This document shows positions 47,703-58,872 of a stretch of 64,000 nt of DNA, piece after piece. The stretch spans positions 7,294,844-7,358,843 of the forward strand of contig ML679960.1 of assembly GCA_007922225.1 (NCBI GenBank). Direction: 5' to 3'. The translations under genes and the position numbers were made by a program. Each line of letters starts with the position of its first letter. Position 1 is the first letter of the stretch. Under the pieces are notes generated by a model that saw nothing but the letters and a program-made list of their open reading frames with translations, was not told where the DNA came from and did no database searches. The stretch comes from Emydura subglobosa. Lineage: Eukaryota; Chordata; Testudines; Chelidae.

Positions 47703-48357
47703 GTAGGGAGTGTGCATGGGAAAGCCGAGGATAGACGTGGGGGCAATACTGGACGCACTTAAAAAGCAGGGGAACAAGGGAGGGAAGCACCTTTACAGCA
47801 GCAGCTCATCTGTATTGCTTGGGTCAGGTAAGGCTGTGAAATCTTCTTTGCAGTGAATTGCTGCTACATGGAGTAAAAAGTGCAGGTACTCTTATTTGGG
47901 GCTGTGTGTGGAGTAGATTTATTATGTGTGGGTGCAGGTGGGGGGAAGGAAGGAGAACCTGTTCACGGCTGCACTTGGGGTTAGGGAGTACCGCAGCATG
48001 TCTTCTTGCTTGGAGACCGAAGTATGGAATCAGGGCTTCTAATTTACAGAGTCCTGCTTCCTGCCAACTCATCCACTGAGTGTGCAAAGCTGGGCTCAGG
48101 GAGAAAATTAACCCGACTGTGATTGTACCAAAACAATGCAAATCTATTTTTTATTTGACTATTTTTAACGATGCTCACATCATCAAGTTGGTGACTTGTA
48201 GATTTTAAAACAATACTGTTGGTAAGGGGGTCCCCACAACCAGCTTCATCATAGTTATTAGTACATGAACAAGTGAACAAAAAAGTTACCTTCAGCTTCC
48301 CACTGGCAGAAAAAAAGATAGGTTACTACACAGAGGGGCAGCATTGGAAAAGAAACA

Positions 48358-48480
48358 TAGGGCCTGATTTTCTCATTTACACTAAGATTCCTTTACACTG
48401 TTCTGCCAGTGCAAAGGGGTCTTCAGGTGTACTTTATTTACATTCAAAGCTACTTCAAGGCTAAGTGAGAATCAGGCCCC
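48358..48480. mobile_element. Palindromic MITE in intron
   Basis: Left end AGGGCCTGATTTTCTCATTT, reversed right end AGGGGCCTGATTCTCACTTA. The interior TTTACACTGTTCTGCCAGTG is symmetric around a CCAGTGCAAAGGGG core. Non-coding. Confidence 0.7.
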
Positions 48481-50000
48481 TAATTTTCAAGTTACTAATA
48501 AAGATGTATGGAAAGCAGTGGCAGGTTTCGGAATTGGCAGTGTACTAGTAACTCAAAAGAAAACCAGTGAAGAGCACACACAATCAACAGGCATATTGTA
48601 TATTTATTAATAGAGTAAACCTGCCAGGTGCCAAATGTTGCTGTTGCGGATGATAGTCTAATTCGGAACCTTTCACAATAGGATGGATTTGCTATCACCC
48701 CAAACAGCGTGTGCAGAAATTCTCCTTTGTCCTAGGCTGACAGGCACCAGGCACCGTGCCCTTTTAAATAGCGCGATAGTGCACATGTTATGTTTATAAA
48801 TGTTGAAGATGGCCAAAATGTAAAGTGGCTTTCTCAGTTTAATGCATCTTGCTCCTTCTCTGTGCAGTGATGTACTGAGCTGACCAGATTTTGCTAGGAA
48901 GTGACTGTTCAGACCCCCTGATCCCCCTGGTATTTGACTGACATTTTGAATGGCAGGGCACAATTGCAGCTGCTCCAGCAGTCTTGCTGTCTGAAGCCCT
49001 CATCTCTTGTGCCTTTGTGCTGTTTAAAGCCTAACACAAAGGAGAACATGGATGTAAATGGAAGGTAATGCCTACACCCAAGGAGCATTGGGGATGCTGA
49101 ATTTGGATGCATGAGCACAGAGTGACCAACTAGGACAATGAAGATAAGATGAAAGAAACAGCTGTTAAGTTTGGATAGGGATTTAAAACCAAACCAAACC
49201 TGAAATACAGCTTTTGTGCACAAAACAATAAAAGAAAGGGGCCTTCGTGATGGCAGCTGGTCTAAAATAAGCCTGTGTGTAAAAACCAGATAAATCATTT
49301 AGTTGCTATTTAAAGTCTGACATTGTATGTTTGTGTGATTATATTCCGATGCCTAGAAGATGTTTTTCAGCAAACAATATTTAAATACCCTGAATACTGA
49401 TTATCTGCCAGAAAAAAAATACATTTATAATTTGATCTGCTTAACACTCGTTACCTTCAGGCACATTTTTGGTTCAACAAAACTGTTAAGCGACTGCAGA
49501 AATTTCATTTGACCTGTTTTCTCATCTTGAATGCACTGTGTTGCTTCAAGATCCCACTTCTATCTATTGATTCTTTTATATTGTATTTATATTTAGTCTT
49601 TGATGAGATCTAATCAAAATGGCTTTCTGCTTGTGTAATGGTTTATGCAACTTTAAAAGTTTCCCACATACAGATCTACGTGACTGAAATGTAAGTCATA
49701 TCATAGAAATATAAACATTCTGAAATTGTACTTGTTTAGCTTTGCATTCAAATACACAAGCAACTACAAATTATGATGTATATATTACAGCAGTAACAAG
49801 CTAAGAATTGTTTACGTGGATTTAATGGTAAGTTGTTCTTCCATTTCACCTACATGGTATATTTTTAATATATAATTTAATGTATGAACTCAATTATTGT
49901 ATCTGTGATCTGAGCTGCTTTAGAGGCCTCACATTGTTCCCAATGGCAGACTGTTAATAACTAGATACCCTTTGTTATACTTTTAAATACTAGACAACAG
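48481..50000. other. Intronic sequence
   Basis: AT-rich intron between the first two coding exons. No exon is seen inside; frames such as 48909-49298 (-) show no domain. The polypyrimidine tract is weak, and the acceptor used is CTAGACAACAG at 50000. Confidence 0.5.
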
Positions 50001-50161
50001 ACATAGAAGAATCTCAGGCTATATCCCTGCATCTGCTGAAGTCCCTGGTTGAGACAGCAGAGGAAATTAATCAGCTTATGAAGAAAGTGCAGATTGAAAA
50101 TCAGCAGCAGTTGGAGGAACGGTGCCTACTTTCTGCAGAAAATGAAAGGTTCAAAAGGGAG
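50001..50161 (+). CDS. Coiled-coil gene, second coding exon
   Basis: Encodes (D)IEESQAISLHLLKSLVETA followed by EEINQLMKKVQIENQQQLEE and RCLLSAENERFKRE. The heptads carry Leu/Ile/Met at a and d positions and dense charge, a typical parallel coiled coil. It ends GGGAG|GTAAAA, phase 0. The alternative acceptor TAG at 49993 would also be open (TTDIEE) but breaks the phase with the upstream exon; the acceptor at 50000 keeps it. The exon is strongly coding-like compared with the AT-rich flanks. Confidence 0.8.
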
Positions 50162-50285
50162 GTAAAATGATTTTGCTCCTTTTTTACTGTGACTTTTCTA
50201 TATCTCAAGTTTGTGATGCTTAGTCCTGTTAAAAATAGCTGTGAAGTTCTGAAGAGACATTGATGTGTTCATGCAATGTTTGTTT

Positions 50286-51020
50286 TAGAATCAGAGAAAT
50301 GTAGGGCTGGAAGTCCTCAAGAAGTCATGGAGTCCAGCCTTTGGTGCAGAGGCAGGAGAACCTAAACCTAGAACACTGATGACAGGTGTTTGTCCAGCCT
50401 GATCTTCAAAACCTCCAGTGATGAGGATAGCACAATCCCCCTTGGAATCCTCTTCCAGTGCTTATAGTTTTCTAGATATTCAGAAAGTGTTTCTTAATCT
50501 GTAATCTAAATCTCCCTTGCTGCATCAAGTGGTTCTTGAGAACAATTGAGCACAATCCTCTTTATAACAGCACTTAACATTTTTTTTTAAGACTAAACAT
50601 GCCCCCCCCTTTTTTTTTTTTAATTTTTCCTCATAGATCAGGTTTTTGAAAACTGTTATAATTTTTGTTTCTTTTGAACTCTCTCCCATTTGTCCATATC
50701 TTTCTTAAAGTGTGGCACCCAGAACAGACACAGTACTCCAGGAGAGGCCTCACCAGTGCTGAGTAGAGTAGGACAGTTACCTCCTGTATCTTACATACGA
50801 CTATCCAGTTAACACACCCCAGAATATTAGCCGTTTTTGCAACTGCACTACATTCTGGACACATTCAGTTTGTGATCCACTATTACCCCCAGATCCTTAT
50901 TGATATTACACATGCAATTATTTTTGTTATACACATAATCCTTTGACTCTGTCTTTTGTGACCAGTACTTCAATTATATTTAATTTTATGTCTGGACAGA
51001 ATCTAATCCATGGAAATTTT
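50286..51020 (-). mobile_element. CR1 LINE 3' part, reversed
   Basis: The + strand begins TTAGAATCAGAGAAATGTAG with GGCTGG, the reverse of the CR1 terminal region. It continues with TGTTTGTCCAGCCTGATCTT. On the - strand, 50864-50631 still encodes VLLYSALVRPLLEYCV, part of the RT thumb (YK.LVRP.LEYC). Intronic. Confidence 0.85.
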
Positions 51021-52693
51021 AAGAGATGGGAACAAATCTTTACAAACTACTGATAATTCCAGATATTTTTATAGAGCAATGTCCTTTGTTCCTTTTCTGA
51101 AGACGTCCAAAAACAATAATAATATAATTGGAGAATAATTAGTTATTAGTTCTTTCTCTTTACTTTGTTACCCCTATAATAGACAGACGAGTAAACAGAG
51201 TGTTGCAAAAATCAAGGATGTGTATGTGGGAGGGGTTATTTACTTTTGCAATTGAAAATAAAACAATTTTTGTCTCAATAGCAAAGCAATTCATTTTAGA
51301 TTTGGTGCTGTTGCACTGCAGATATTTTAGTTTGATAGCTTTCTACTGAATCCTACACCTTCAGTGGGCAAATTTGATTAGATATTATGATTTTTTCCCT
51401 CAACAAGCAAGGTGTGATTACACACACATTTAACAATTGTGCATGCAAATAAAAGTCCAGCTTGCAACAGTTACTAGAATTGGCCCTCTGAACCCCTAGT
51501 TACCTGATTAATTCAATCACTGCAAATTAAGCAAGGAATGTCCCACCTAATTTCTTGGATGAGAATGAATGAGAAGTGTAGCTATGTGCACATATTGAGA
51601 AGAGAATATACGTGGCAGGCTTAATGTCACTAGATTTGTAAATATATTAGAATATATAATTTCAAACCATCAGTTCACGGCCTGGTCCTGTGAGTTGCGT
51701 CTAGCTGACAAACTTCAGGAGCGCTCCTTTGTGGGGGGCGGGGAGGAAAGGATGAGCTTTCAATTCTCAGTTCATCTAAAAATGCAAGACAGAAGCCACC
51801 ATAATCTATGAGCAGTGCACATCTACTACCAGGGGTGCATTCAAACAATTTTAAGTTGCTCCCTACTCCAGGAGTTCAGAGGCCCTGTTGCCAGTAGTTG
51901 GTGGCCCCCTGGTCACTGTCAACTCTGCCATACAAAAGAAAAACCCCAAAATTAGGAACTGTTGAATATCCCCAATTTCATTTTTGTGAAATGATGTGGT
52001 GAGTTGAAGGAGGCATTTGAAACCTAAACTGCTGCTGGGAAACAAAAGAAAAGAGGGACCCAAAGAGTCCAGAAAACTTTAGAAGGAAAAAGAAAGACAA
52101 ATGTAATAAAAAACTAAGTTAACAATAAATAGATTCAAAATAATAGAGAATGATCATTCTTTTACCACAAACTGCATTTCTGTGGGAAGGATATCTTGCA
52201 CATGCCTGCTCCACGTCACACATAAAGGTCTTTTAGCAAGGATACCAGTGGGCAATTTTGTGACCGATAGTGGCTTCTTTCTACCCCCATTGAAGTCACT
52301 GGGAAAACTCCCATTGACTTTTGGGGTGCAGATCAGAGCCAAAGGGCACTTTTTGGGCAGTTGAAGGCACTCAACCTGTGGTCTCCTGTCTTGCAATGTA
52401 CTTGGCCTATCAGTGCAAACACTGTTGCAACTTAATTGGCACATACAATGGCCACTCCTCTGATCCCTGGCCTCCCTCCCTCTTTCTAAAGTAGACATGT
52501 CATTTTACATACATGAATTGTGATCACAAACACACATCCTGTGGACCTTAGGAGACATTTTTATTTTGGCCCACTTGCTGTTGAAAATGAGAATTTGTCC
52601 TCGGTGTATAAAAAGATTTGATTGACTGATACCTGGAAAAATCTCTCACATAAGCCACCCTCCCCCATTTGACAATTAAATATAATCAGTAAC
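51021..52693. other. Intronic sequence
   Basis: No exon was found that would enter in phase 0 and leave in phase 1, which the flanking exons require. The frames at 51863-52063 (-), 52154-52498 (-) and 52182-52364 (+) have no recognisable domain. Confidence 0.4.
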
Positions 52694-52704
52694 AGTGATA
52701 CTGT

Positions 52705-53699
52705 AAAAACAACGAGAGTTCTGTGGCACTTTAAAGACTAACAAATTTAATTTTTGTAGGCATAAGCTTTCGTGAAACTCAGCTCACTTCGTCAGATGCA
52801 GAGGTAGAATGATACAGTAAACAGGAAACAGATATACAAGTGCATAGAGAACAATGGGGGAGGTGGATGAAAGCAAGGTACTTGAGGACTAATGAGAGTC
52901 ATTGAGTAGGAGGTGAGAATGGGTAAGCAAAGCAATTACCTCTTGTAATGAGAGAGCCATTCCAAATCTCTGTTTAAACCCAGTTTGAATGTGTCAAGTT
53001 TGCAGATAATTTCTAACTCAGCAATTTCTCTTTCAAGTCTGTTTTTGGAGGGGTTTTTTTGAGAAGTACGGTGACTTTCAAATCAGTGACAGTGTGCCCT
53101 GAGAGATTAAAGTGTTCTCCCACTGGTTTGTGGATGTTATTTTTTAATGTCTGATTTGTGTCCATTTATCCTTTGCGTAGTGACAGTCCAGTTTGGCCAA
53201 TGTACATTGCAGAGGGGCATTGCTGGCACATGATGGCATATATAACATTAGTGGATGTACAGGTGAATGAGCCCCTTATGGTGTGATTGATGTGGTTAAG
53301 ACCAGTGATGTTGTCATTAGAGTCGATGTGTGAGCTGAGCTGACAACAAGGTTTGCTGCAGGGATAGGTTCCTGGGTTGGACTTTTTGTAGGGTGTATGG
53401 TTGCTGGTGAGTATTTGCTTCAGGTTGGTGGGCTGTCTGTAAGCTAGGATAGGTCTGTCGCCCACTGCCTGAGCGAGAGATGGATCATCTGCTAGGAGAG
53501 ATTGTAGATCTTTAATGATGTGTTGGAGGAGTTTTTAGTTGGGGACTGTAGGTGATGACCAGTGGGGTTCTGTTGTTTTCTTTGTTGGGTCTGTCCTGTA
53601 GTAGGTGACTTCTGGGTACCCGTCTGGCTCTGTCAATTTGTTTCTTTACTTCTCCAGGTGGATATTGTAGTTTTAGGAATGTTTCATAGAGATCCTGTA
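52705..53699 (-). mobile_element. Penelope-like element, 5'-truncated
   Basis: The left part (AAAAACAACGAGAGTTCTGT, AAAGACTAACAAATTTAAT, GCATAAGCTTTCGTGAAACT) is the terminal region shared by many reptile Penelope copies, also found at 32150-32290. The coding part on the - strand includes a GIY-YIG endonuclease (53166-53465). The 11-bp flanking duplication shows a single clean insertion in the intron. Confidence 0.88.
53166..53465 (-). pseudogene. Penelope GIY-YIG endonuclease fragment
   Basis: The - strand encodes GDRPILAYRQPTNLKQIL, SNPGTYPCSKPCCQL (a Cys-rich knuckle) and CTSTNVIYAIMCQQCPSAMY followed by IGQTGLSLRKG. VIYAIMC...YIGQT is the GIY-YIG motif as it occurs in Penelope-like elements (here IYA and YIG). 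The RT domain lies upstream and is largely missing; at most, pieces remain at 53480-53690. The Cys-rich linker before the GIY-YIG fold is diagnostic of the Neptune/Penelope type. Confidence 0.85.
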
Positions 53700-53925
53700 A
53701 GTGATACTGTGTATACCATCAACTAGACAAAGTGAAAACATATTATTTGAAGTACACCAATCAAGTTGATATAAAATCAGATTTGAATAAAATAAAAAAT
53801 CATTTACTACAGTATATTGTGAAGTAACATTTAAAGCAGCAGCAATTACAAAAGTTACTCTAAATGCCTCAACATTCAATTCATTTCTTTTTTTCATTCC
53901 TTTTACTTGCCTCTCTGTTTTGCAG

Positions 53926-53975
53926 AGAGACAAGGAACAAATGACCAACTTCAACATTGTACCAGAAACACTGCT
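53926..53975 (+). other. Candidate alternative exon with early stop
   Basis: A good acceptor (TTGCCTCTCTGTTTTGCAG) precedes a phase-0 frame RDKEQMTNFNIVPETLL that reaches TAA at 53977. Joined to the exon ending at 50161 this gives a short alternative C-terminus. A donor CT|GTAAAT at 53976 would leave phase 2 and could join the acceptor at 54596 (frame TSVTRQLAANLKQRAQAEFS, then K and TGA). Neither route reaches 56775 in frame. Real use is unproven. Confidence 0.25.
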
Positions 53976-54785
53976 GTAAATTGATGGTACCCAGGAAAAA
54001 TATACACAGCCATGCAGCTAACATCAGCGAGGCGTATCTTTGGAAGGGGCTGTAGCAAATCTGGGACACAGGAGTGAAATGCCTCAGAAACAGATAATCT
54101 GAGCTCTTCACCAGACAGATGGCAATGCCAGGAAAGGAGATAAAAATAGTCTTGAACTGTTGAGCTGTTGCAGACTCATGGTCAGAACAGAAGATGCTCT
54201 GCAATACTACAGCTCAGAGCAGCTTTACATTTTTGTTTACTAGGGAGGATAAGAGTGAAGAAGAAAAACTCTGGGAGATACATTTACTCTTCACCCCATT
54301 TATGTATAATAGTAAAAATATAAAGAAGACCAAAGCAAGTAATAAAGGGAAGAAAACTCTGGTTGTTAATATTTCCTTGGTAATAAATTCTATTAATTCT
54401 AAACAATTGGATTTCACTGTCAGGAGACAAGGAGTTTTAAGGAAAAGAGGACAACTCCCAGTCACCTCATCTTTGACCGCAGCTCACCTTTAGTACTACA
54501 GCAACAAATTGGTATGAAGCAATGTCATTTATCTGGGTCTATTGTTCCTTTTTCTTTGTCAAACACATTCACAAATTAACACATTCTTTTTGGCAGGACA
54601 TCTGTCACCCGGCAATTAGCAGCTAATTTAAAACAAAGAGCTCAGGCAGAGTTTTCTAAATGACATGTGGGCATGAAATGTCACTGAAGAGTTTTACCAA
54701 GTCTAAAGAAAATCCAATCAAGAGCATGTAATCTAAAGCATGCTGATCTAAAACAATGATAATTGTTATTTGAATTATGGTAGCA
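53976..54785. other. Intronic sequence with unexplained open frames
   Basis: 54194-54493 (+) is open for 99 codons with a basic, coiled-coil-like start (EDKSEEEKLWEI) but no domain. The acceptor at 54596 is described with the candidate exon at 53926. Nothing else recognised. Confidence 0.35.
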
Positions 54786-55520
54786 CCTAGACTGTTACCC
54801 AGGGTTCCTCGACCCAGTAACTTTTAGTCTCTGCGAGTTGGTGTCAGGACATAAACGAAAGGAAAGCCAGTACCTCCACCTGTTATATGGCTGCCACAGA
54901 CAAGTCAAAGCCAAGTGCTTTTAACTTAAAGCTTTAATGGTCTCCAGCAATTCCCACTGGAATTACTTTTACTGGAAGTCTCCATTTATTAGTCTTAAGC
55001 ACATACAAATACTACAGGCTGTTAGAGTACCTCAGAATAGATAGTTACCCCACAAGTCTGAGGCAGTCTTTGGGTGAATCAGTCACAGATTTCCAGATGG
55101 CTGGTCCTTCCATATGCGCCTGGAGATCTTTCCAATGTGTCCATGAAGCGATCTGTCTGACTGAGACTTGCTACCTCCCCGTTATACCCCAAAAGTTACA
55201 GAGATATGTCAATCAAAAGAATGTTACATAGCTGACCAAACAAATCAATCACTGGGCAAAGGCAGGAGTTACAAAGACATGTCCTCCCCCCCCAAAAAAA
55301 TATTGTTAAACAAGCAGTCTGAAGCTGTTAGTCTGATAGCTAAATTTCCCCATATTGACAATTCTAAAATCTATCCAGACTGCCTGTTTTTCAAAGACAT
55401 TCGCCCCAGCATATTCAGAGAGAGAACGCATAGAACAGACAAAGGATTTGGGAGGAAAGGGCTATTACATATAAGGAGAGTCAGTGAAGGGATGTTTGGG
55501 AAATATCATGCAAGTTCTGT
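54786..55520. mobile_element. LTR-like or other interspersed repeat (tentative)
   Basis: A block of uniform repeat-like character (GTTACCCAGGGTTCCTCGAC, then TCCCCATATTGACAATTCTA) without coding. The ends are not seen. It could be an ERV LTR in reverse. Confidence 0.25.
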
Positions 55521-55757
55521 GATTTATTGCTGCTTTGTTTCCTTTTCTATTTCCTCCAATTTTTGGGTGGGGTTGATGGGGAGGACTTTGGAGGGAGAGG
55601 ATAAGGTTTTAATGGGCCCTTTTGTGTCCCTGGAAGCAGGCTCTCCCTGCACAGTTCTGAGTGGAGGGACAGTGAGAGAAAGGCTAATCCCTATTGAGTC
55701 TAAAACTAGGCACAGTAAGGAAAAAGGAGGGTCCCCTCTGTACCTAATAGAGAGAAT

Positions 55758-55870
55758 ATTAATGATGGACTTGTGGTTAAGGCACTGGACTGGAAACTCC
55801 TGGCTCCTTTGCAGACTTTCTGGGCAGCCAGGGACCATAGTCAAGTCCATAAAACAATAAAGAATCTTGT
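55758..55870 (+). repeat. tRNA-like SINE fragment (tentative)
   Basis: TTGTGGTTAAGGCACTGGAC resembles an A-box (TRGYNNANNNG-like) region of a tRNA-derived SINE. The expected B box further on is degenerate. The segment ends near an AATAAAG motif at 55857. Confidence 0.3.
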
Positions 55871-56774
55871 TGTTTCTACCATCCTTTGTAAACTCTGGTG
55901 CAGGGGGTGTGCTAGTGGCAGGCTTGTAGCGCATGATGCTGTGGGATTCTAGCCTGGCACAGGATGCTGAGGTGCTGCTCTGACTTACACCAAGACTCAA
56001 CCCGTGGACCGGCTTAGAATCTGGAGGACCCAATGACCCCATACCCCACCCTCCTCACCCACATACTGTTTCCCCGGTCTGTGCCGCTCAGATTTGCCAC
56101 ATTCCGGTGGCTCTTCCTGGAGTGTCTGAGCTCTCTCTGCACTCCAAGGAGCTTGAGGGCATTTTAGAAAGAGAAAAACAACCAAGTTGCATAAAATAAG
56201 AGCTTGGTACTTTCTTGTTGGGATTTGTTCTGAAGTCATGAATCATGGTTCCTGAGAGCATTTTGAAATTAATCTCTACCTTGCCCTATACACACACTTA
56301 TTAAACTCTAGACACATGCATAGTTCCATTGACTGCTCATGTGCCTAAAGTTAAACACATACATAAGTGTATGCAGGATCAGGGCTCAGAAAACTTCTCC
56401 GTATTCAGCTTCATGTTGTCTCTCATTCCATCTATAGTTCATTGGAAAGACACTATTTATGGTTGATCATTATTTATTAATCATAATATTCAGCACTCGA
56501 TAAATATTTTCTAACTAATCCCCTTGCCAGAGAAAAAGCTACAACTTTCTTTACCCACCTTTCCCACTCCCATTTAAAGAGTTGCCTCAGGCCACAGATA
56601 GATTTAGTGTCCGAGCTGTTATTAGGAATTGGAAACACCTAAGTCCTAACCAGATGCTCAGAGCACTAGCCCACTCCTCTTTCTCCTTAGGAGTGCCCTG
56701 TCAAATTAAAAATGCAAGACATGTGTCCCTTTTGACGTAGTTAAGTCACACACGCCGATACGTTTGTTTTGCAG
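55871..56774. other. Intronic sequence
   Basis: Includes a GCTTAAGT-family palindromic scrap at about 56312-56395. The polypyrimidine tract before the acceptor at 56774 is short (TTTGTTTTGCAG). No coding exon is seen. Confidence 0.45.
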
Positions 56775-56938
56775 GGACTCTTAAGAGTCAGATCAGTGAT
56801 CTTCAGGAGGCCAATGAGATTGCTGTTCTGGAGCTGGCAAATGCAGACAAAGTGATTGCACAACTGAAAAATGAAATGGCTCAATTAAAATCTGAATATC
56901 TGCAGAAGATAGAAGAAAATCATCTTCTCAAGGGAATG
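56775..56938 (+). CDS. Coiled-coil gene, internal exon
   Basis: Encodes (G)TLKSQISDLQEANEIAVLE, LANADKVIAQLKNEMAQLKS and EYLQKIEENHLLKGM with clear Leu/Ile heptads. The acceptor TTTTGCAG at 56774 makes the exon start with two bases of a split codon, which does not fit the phase-0 end at 50161. A second AG at 56785 (CTTAAG) starts at AGT in phase 0 and does fit (FKRE-SQISDLQ). It ends GGAATG|GTAAGG, phase 0. The exon is strongly coding-like and non-repetitive. Confidence 0.8.
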
Positions 56939-57115
56939 GTAAGGAGTCTCCCAGGCCACAGAGAAATCCTAGGTGGTGGCTACCTACTCAGAATAGTGTG
57001 TATTAAGGGAAAAACGTGTGATGCAAAGTTGTTGTATAAGAAGAATTTGCACTGGCTGTGCTAGCCCTGCCATACAGCGAGAGCAAAATGCAGAGGGGAA
57101 TTTGAATGCCTAGAG

Positions 57116-57297
57116 CAGTGGTTCTTAACCTTTCCAAACTACTGTACCCCTGAAGCCTGAGTCCCACCCCCACGGGGCTGAGGCATGTAACTTAGTTTCA
57201 TGGCGCCCCTGTGGCTCCAGGCAATTGCCTTTCTTGCCACCCCCAATACCAGCTCTGCACTTGCGACCCCTCTAAACCCCCAGGTTGAGAAACACTG
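57116..57297. mobile_element. hAT MITE with exact 8-bp target duplication
   Basis: Left end CAGTGGTTCTTAACCTTTCC, right end CAGGTTGAGAAACACTG. Exact flanking duplication GCCTAGAG at 57108-57115 and 57298-57305. 182 bp, non-coding, intronic. Confidence 0.92.
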
Positions 57298-57305
57298 GCC
57301 TAGAG

Positions 57306-58664
57306 TTTCTCCAGCTTTCCCTTCTGGCTGATGGACAGCATGTTACTGGCAAACTCTGGAGAAAGCTACATCCAACCCCTCACAGCCATTCCAATATGTG
57401 ACCTTCTGGAAAGGGGAAGAAGAAGAAGAAAAAAAAATGAGCGGAGCTGTAAGGGGATTCAAAATCTCACAGGACTGTCCCTTCTCACAAGAGTCATTTA
57501 CATCATATGCAATTTAATGCATGAACGTCTCCATTTTGTTGGCCAGAAAAGCAACACAATGATGTATACAGTTATCTTATATTGTAGTAACTTAAACCGT
57601 GTATCTGGTTTATCAACCAGACTGGGGCCTGTGTGTTCTCTTTCCTCTCACTGCCACAATGCTGGCTTTACACTGTGTTTTTAACAGCTTGCTGGGTTTT
57701 TTTTATAAAATAGGTCTACTTTTTACAACAGGACTGTTTTTAGCCGCTCCATCTCATTGATAATAAAAGTGGCCTGCTTCATGCACAGTAATTAGACCAA
57801 CTGGACTTAAAGGATCAGGGCCTGTACTGTACATGAGTCAAATTGAGTACTGAGAGTGGTCCAACTGAAGTTAATTCCTTCATGGCATAGAATACAATGG
57901 GATTGGCCCTATGAGTAAGATTTGTGGAATCAGGCCCCCAATTTATCAATACTGGGACATCACTTTCAAAGTAGCGTCTTTAATAAAACAACCTTGTTTT
58001 AGTACTATTTATGAGCAATTGAGGAAAAGGGCAATATGATTATATTTCACTTCCAGTTTTAAAGAACAACACTGAAAGCTACTGGGAAGCATCTACACAC
58101 GCTGCTTTTATGGCTATAATAAAATGTGTTTTCGGTTTTAAAGGCAGGCAATGCAGTGTGGGAATTTCATACACTTGGTGATTTTTATGGCTCATGAACA
58201 CATGTATATTTCTCTCCTTGGTTGAAGGATGATTAGGTGTCACAGCCAGCCTGCACCTAAATGCTTTAGCCATGTTTTGCATAATGCCCTGCTATTACTC
58301 TATTAACACCATTGCTATTATTATATTTCTCTCCTTTTTTTTTTTTAATGTTATAGGCTTTCCTGTACTAATGCAACTTCCCAAGTAATTATTCTTGCTA
58401 TGAAAAGCATGCAGGTAGAATTCAAAGTAAATCTATGAATGATTTTAACTCAGACCAATATTAAAATGAGCATTACAAGAGCTCAGACAAGATAGATCTG
58501 ACTTCAAAACCACATTTAGAAGTTGACCTCTCCTCTCTTATGTCTGTACATAATATAATCTCTCTCGCTCTCTCTCAAAACTAAAATCTCACCACAGCTA
58601 CCCCCAAGGCTTTATCTAAATGCTATAGGCAATGAAATAATGCCATGCAATTTTTATTTTAAAG
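57306..58664. other. Intronic sequence
   Basis: Contains a palindromic-type repeat around 57775-57945 (ending GTGGAATCAGGCCCCCAATT) and a CT-rich tract at 58558-58577. Frame 57331-57684 has no domain. The acceptor before the next exon (TTTTTATTTTAAAG) is AT-rich. Confidence 0.45.
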
Positions 58665-58872
58665 ATGAACAGGGTGAGCAAGAGGCATGCCCCACGAGCA
58701 ACCCATCAGCAGGACCTGCATGAGGAGATTTTTCAACTAAGATGCGAGTCCAGGAGGTTGAGAGAACTCAGTCACCAACTAAATGAGGAAAACCACAGAC
58801 TGAAAGAAGAGCTGTGGGATGTTAAGAGGGAATATGAACAGCTAGCTCAGATGGCAGCATTCAGAAAGAAGG
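58665..58872 (+). CDS. Coiled-coil gene, internal exon (leucine-rich heptads)
   Basis: Encodes MNRVSKRHAPRATHQQDLHE, EIFQLRCESRRLRELSHQLN, EENHRLKEELWDVKREYEQL and AQMAAFRKK, a basic lead followed by about 45 residues of strict heptads (L, L, L, L at d). It starts in phase 0, matching 56938, and ends AAGAAGG|GTAAAG in phase 1. The in-frame ATG at the exon start could serve as an internal start in a shorter isoform, as inference. Confidence 0.82.

Larger units (their letters stand above)
52694..53710. repeat. 11-bp target duplication flanking the Penelope element
   Basis: AGTGATACTGT occurs exactly at 52694-52704 and again at 53700-53710, immediately outside the two ends of the inserted element. 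Confidence 0.85.

Noticed and set aside
53881..54204. 107-codon - strand frame with a hydrophobic segment, as a membrane protein
   Set aside because: It overlaps the candidate acceptor region and low-complexity sequence; no homology is recognised and no start context or promoter is visible.
54194..54493. 99-codon frame as an exon of the coiled-coil gene
   Set aside because: No acceptor gives the required phase 0 start without a stop, and it shows no heptad pattern after the first residues.
58557..58578. CT tract as a functional polypyrimidine tract
   Set aside because: It lies about 85 bases before the exon with intervening AGs; more likely a simple repeat.
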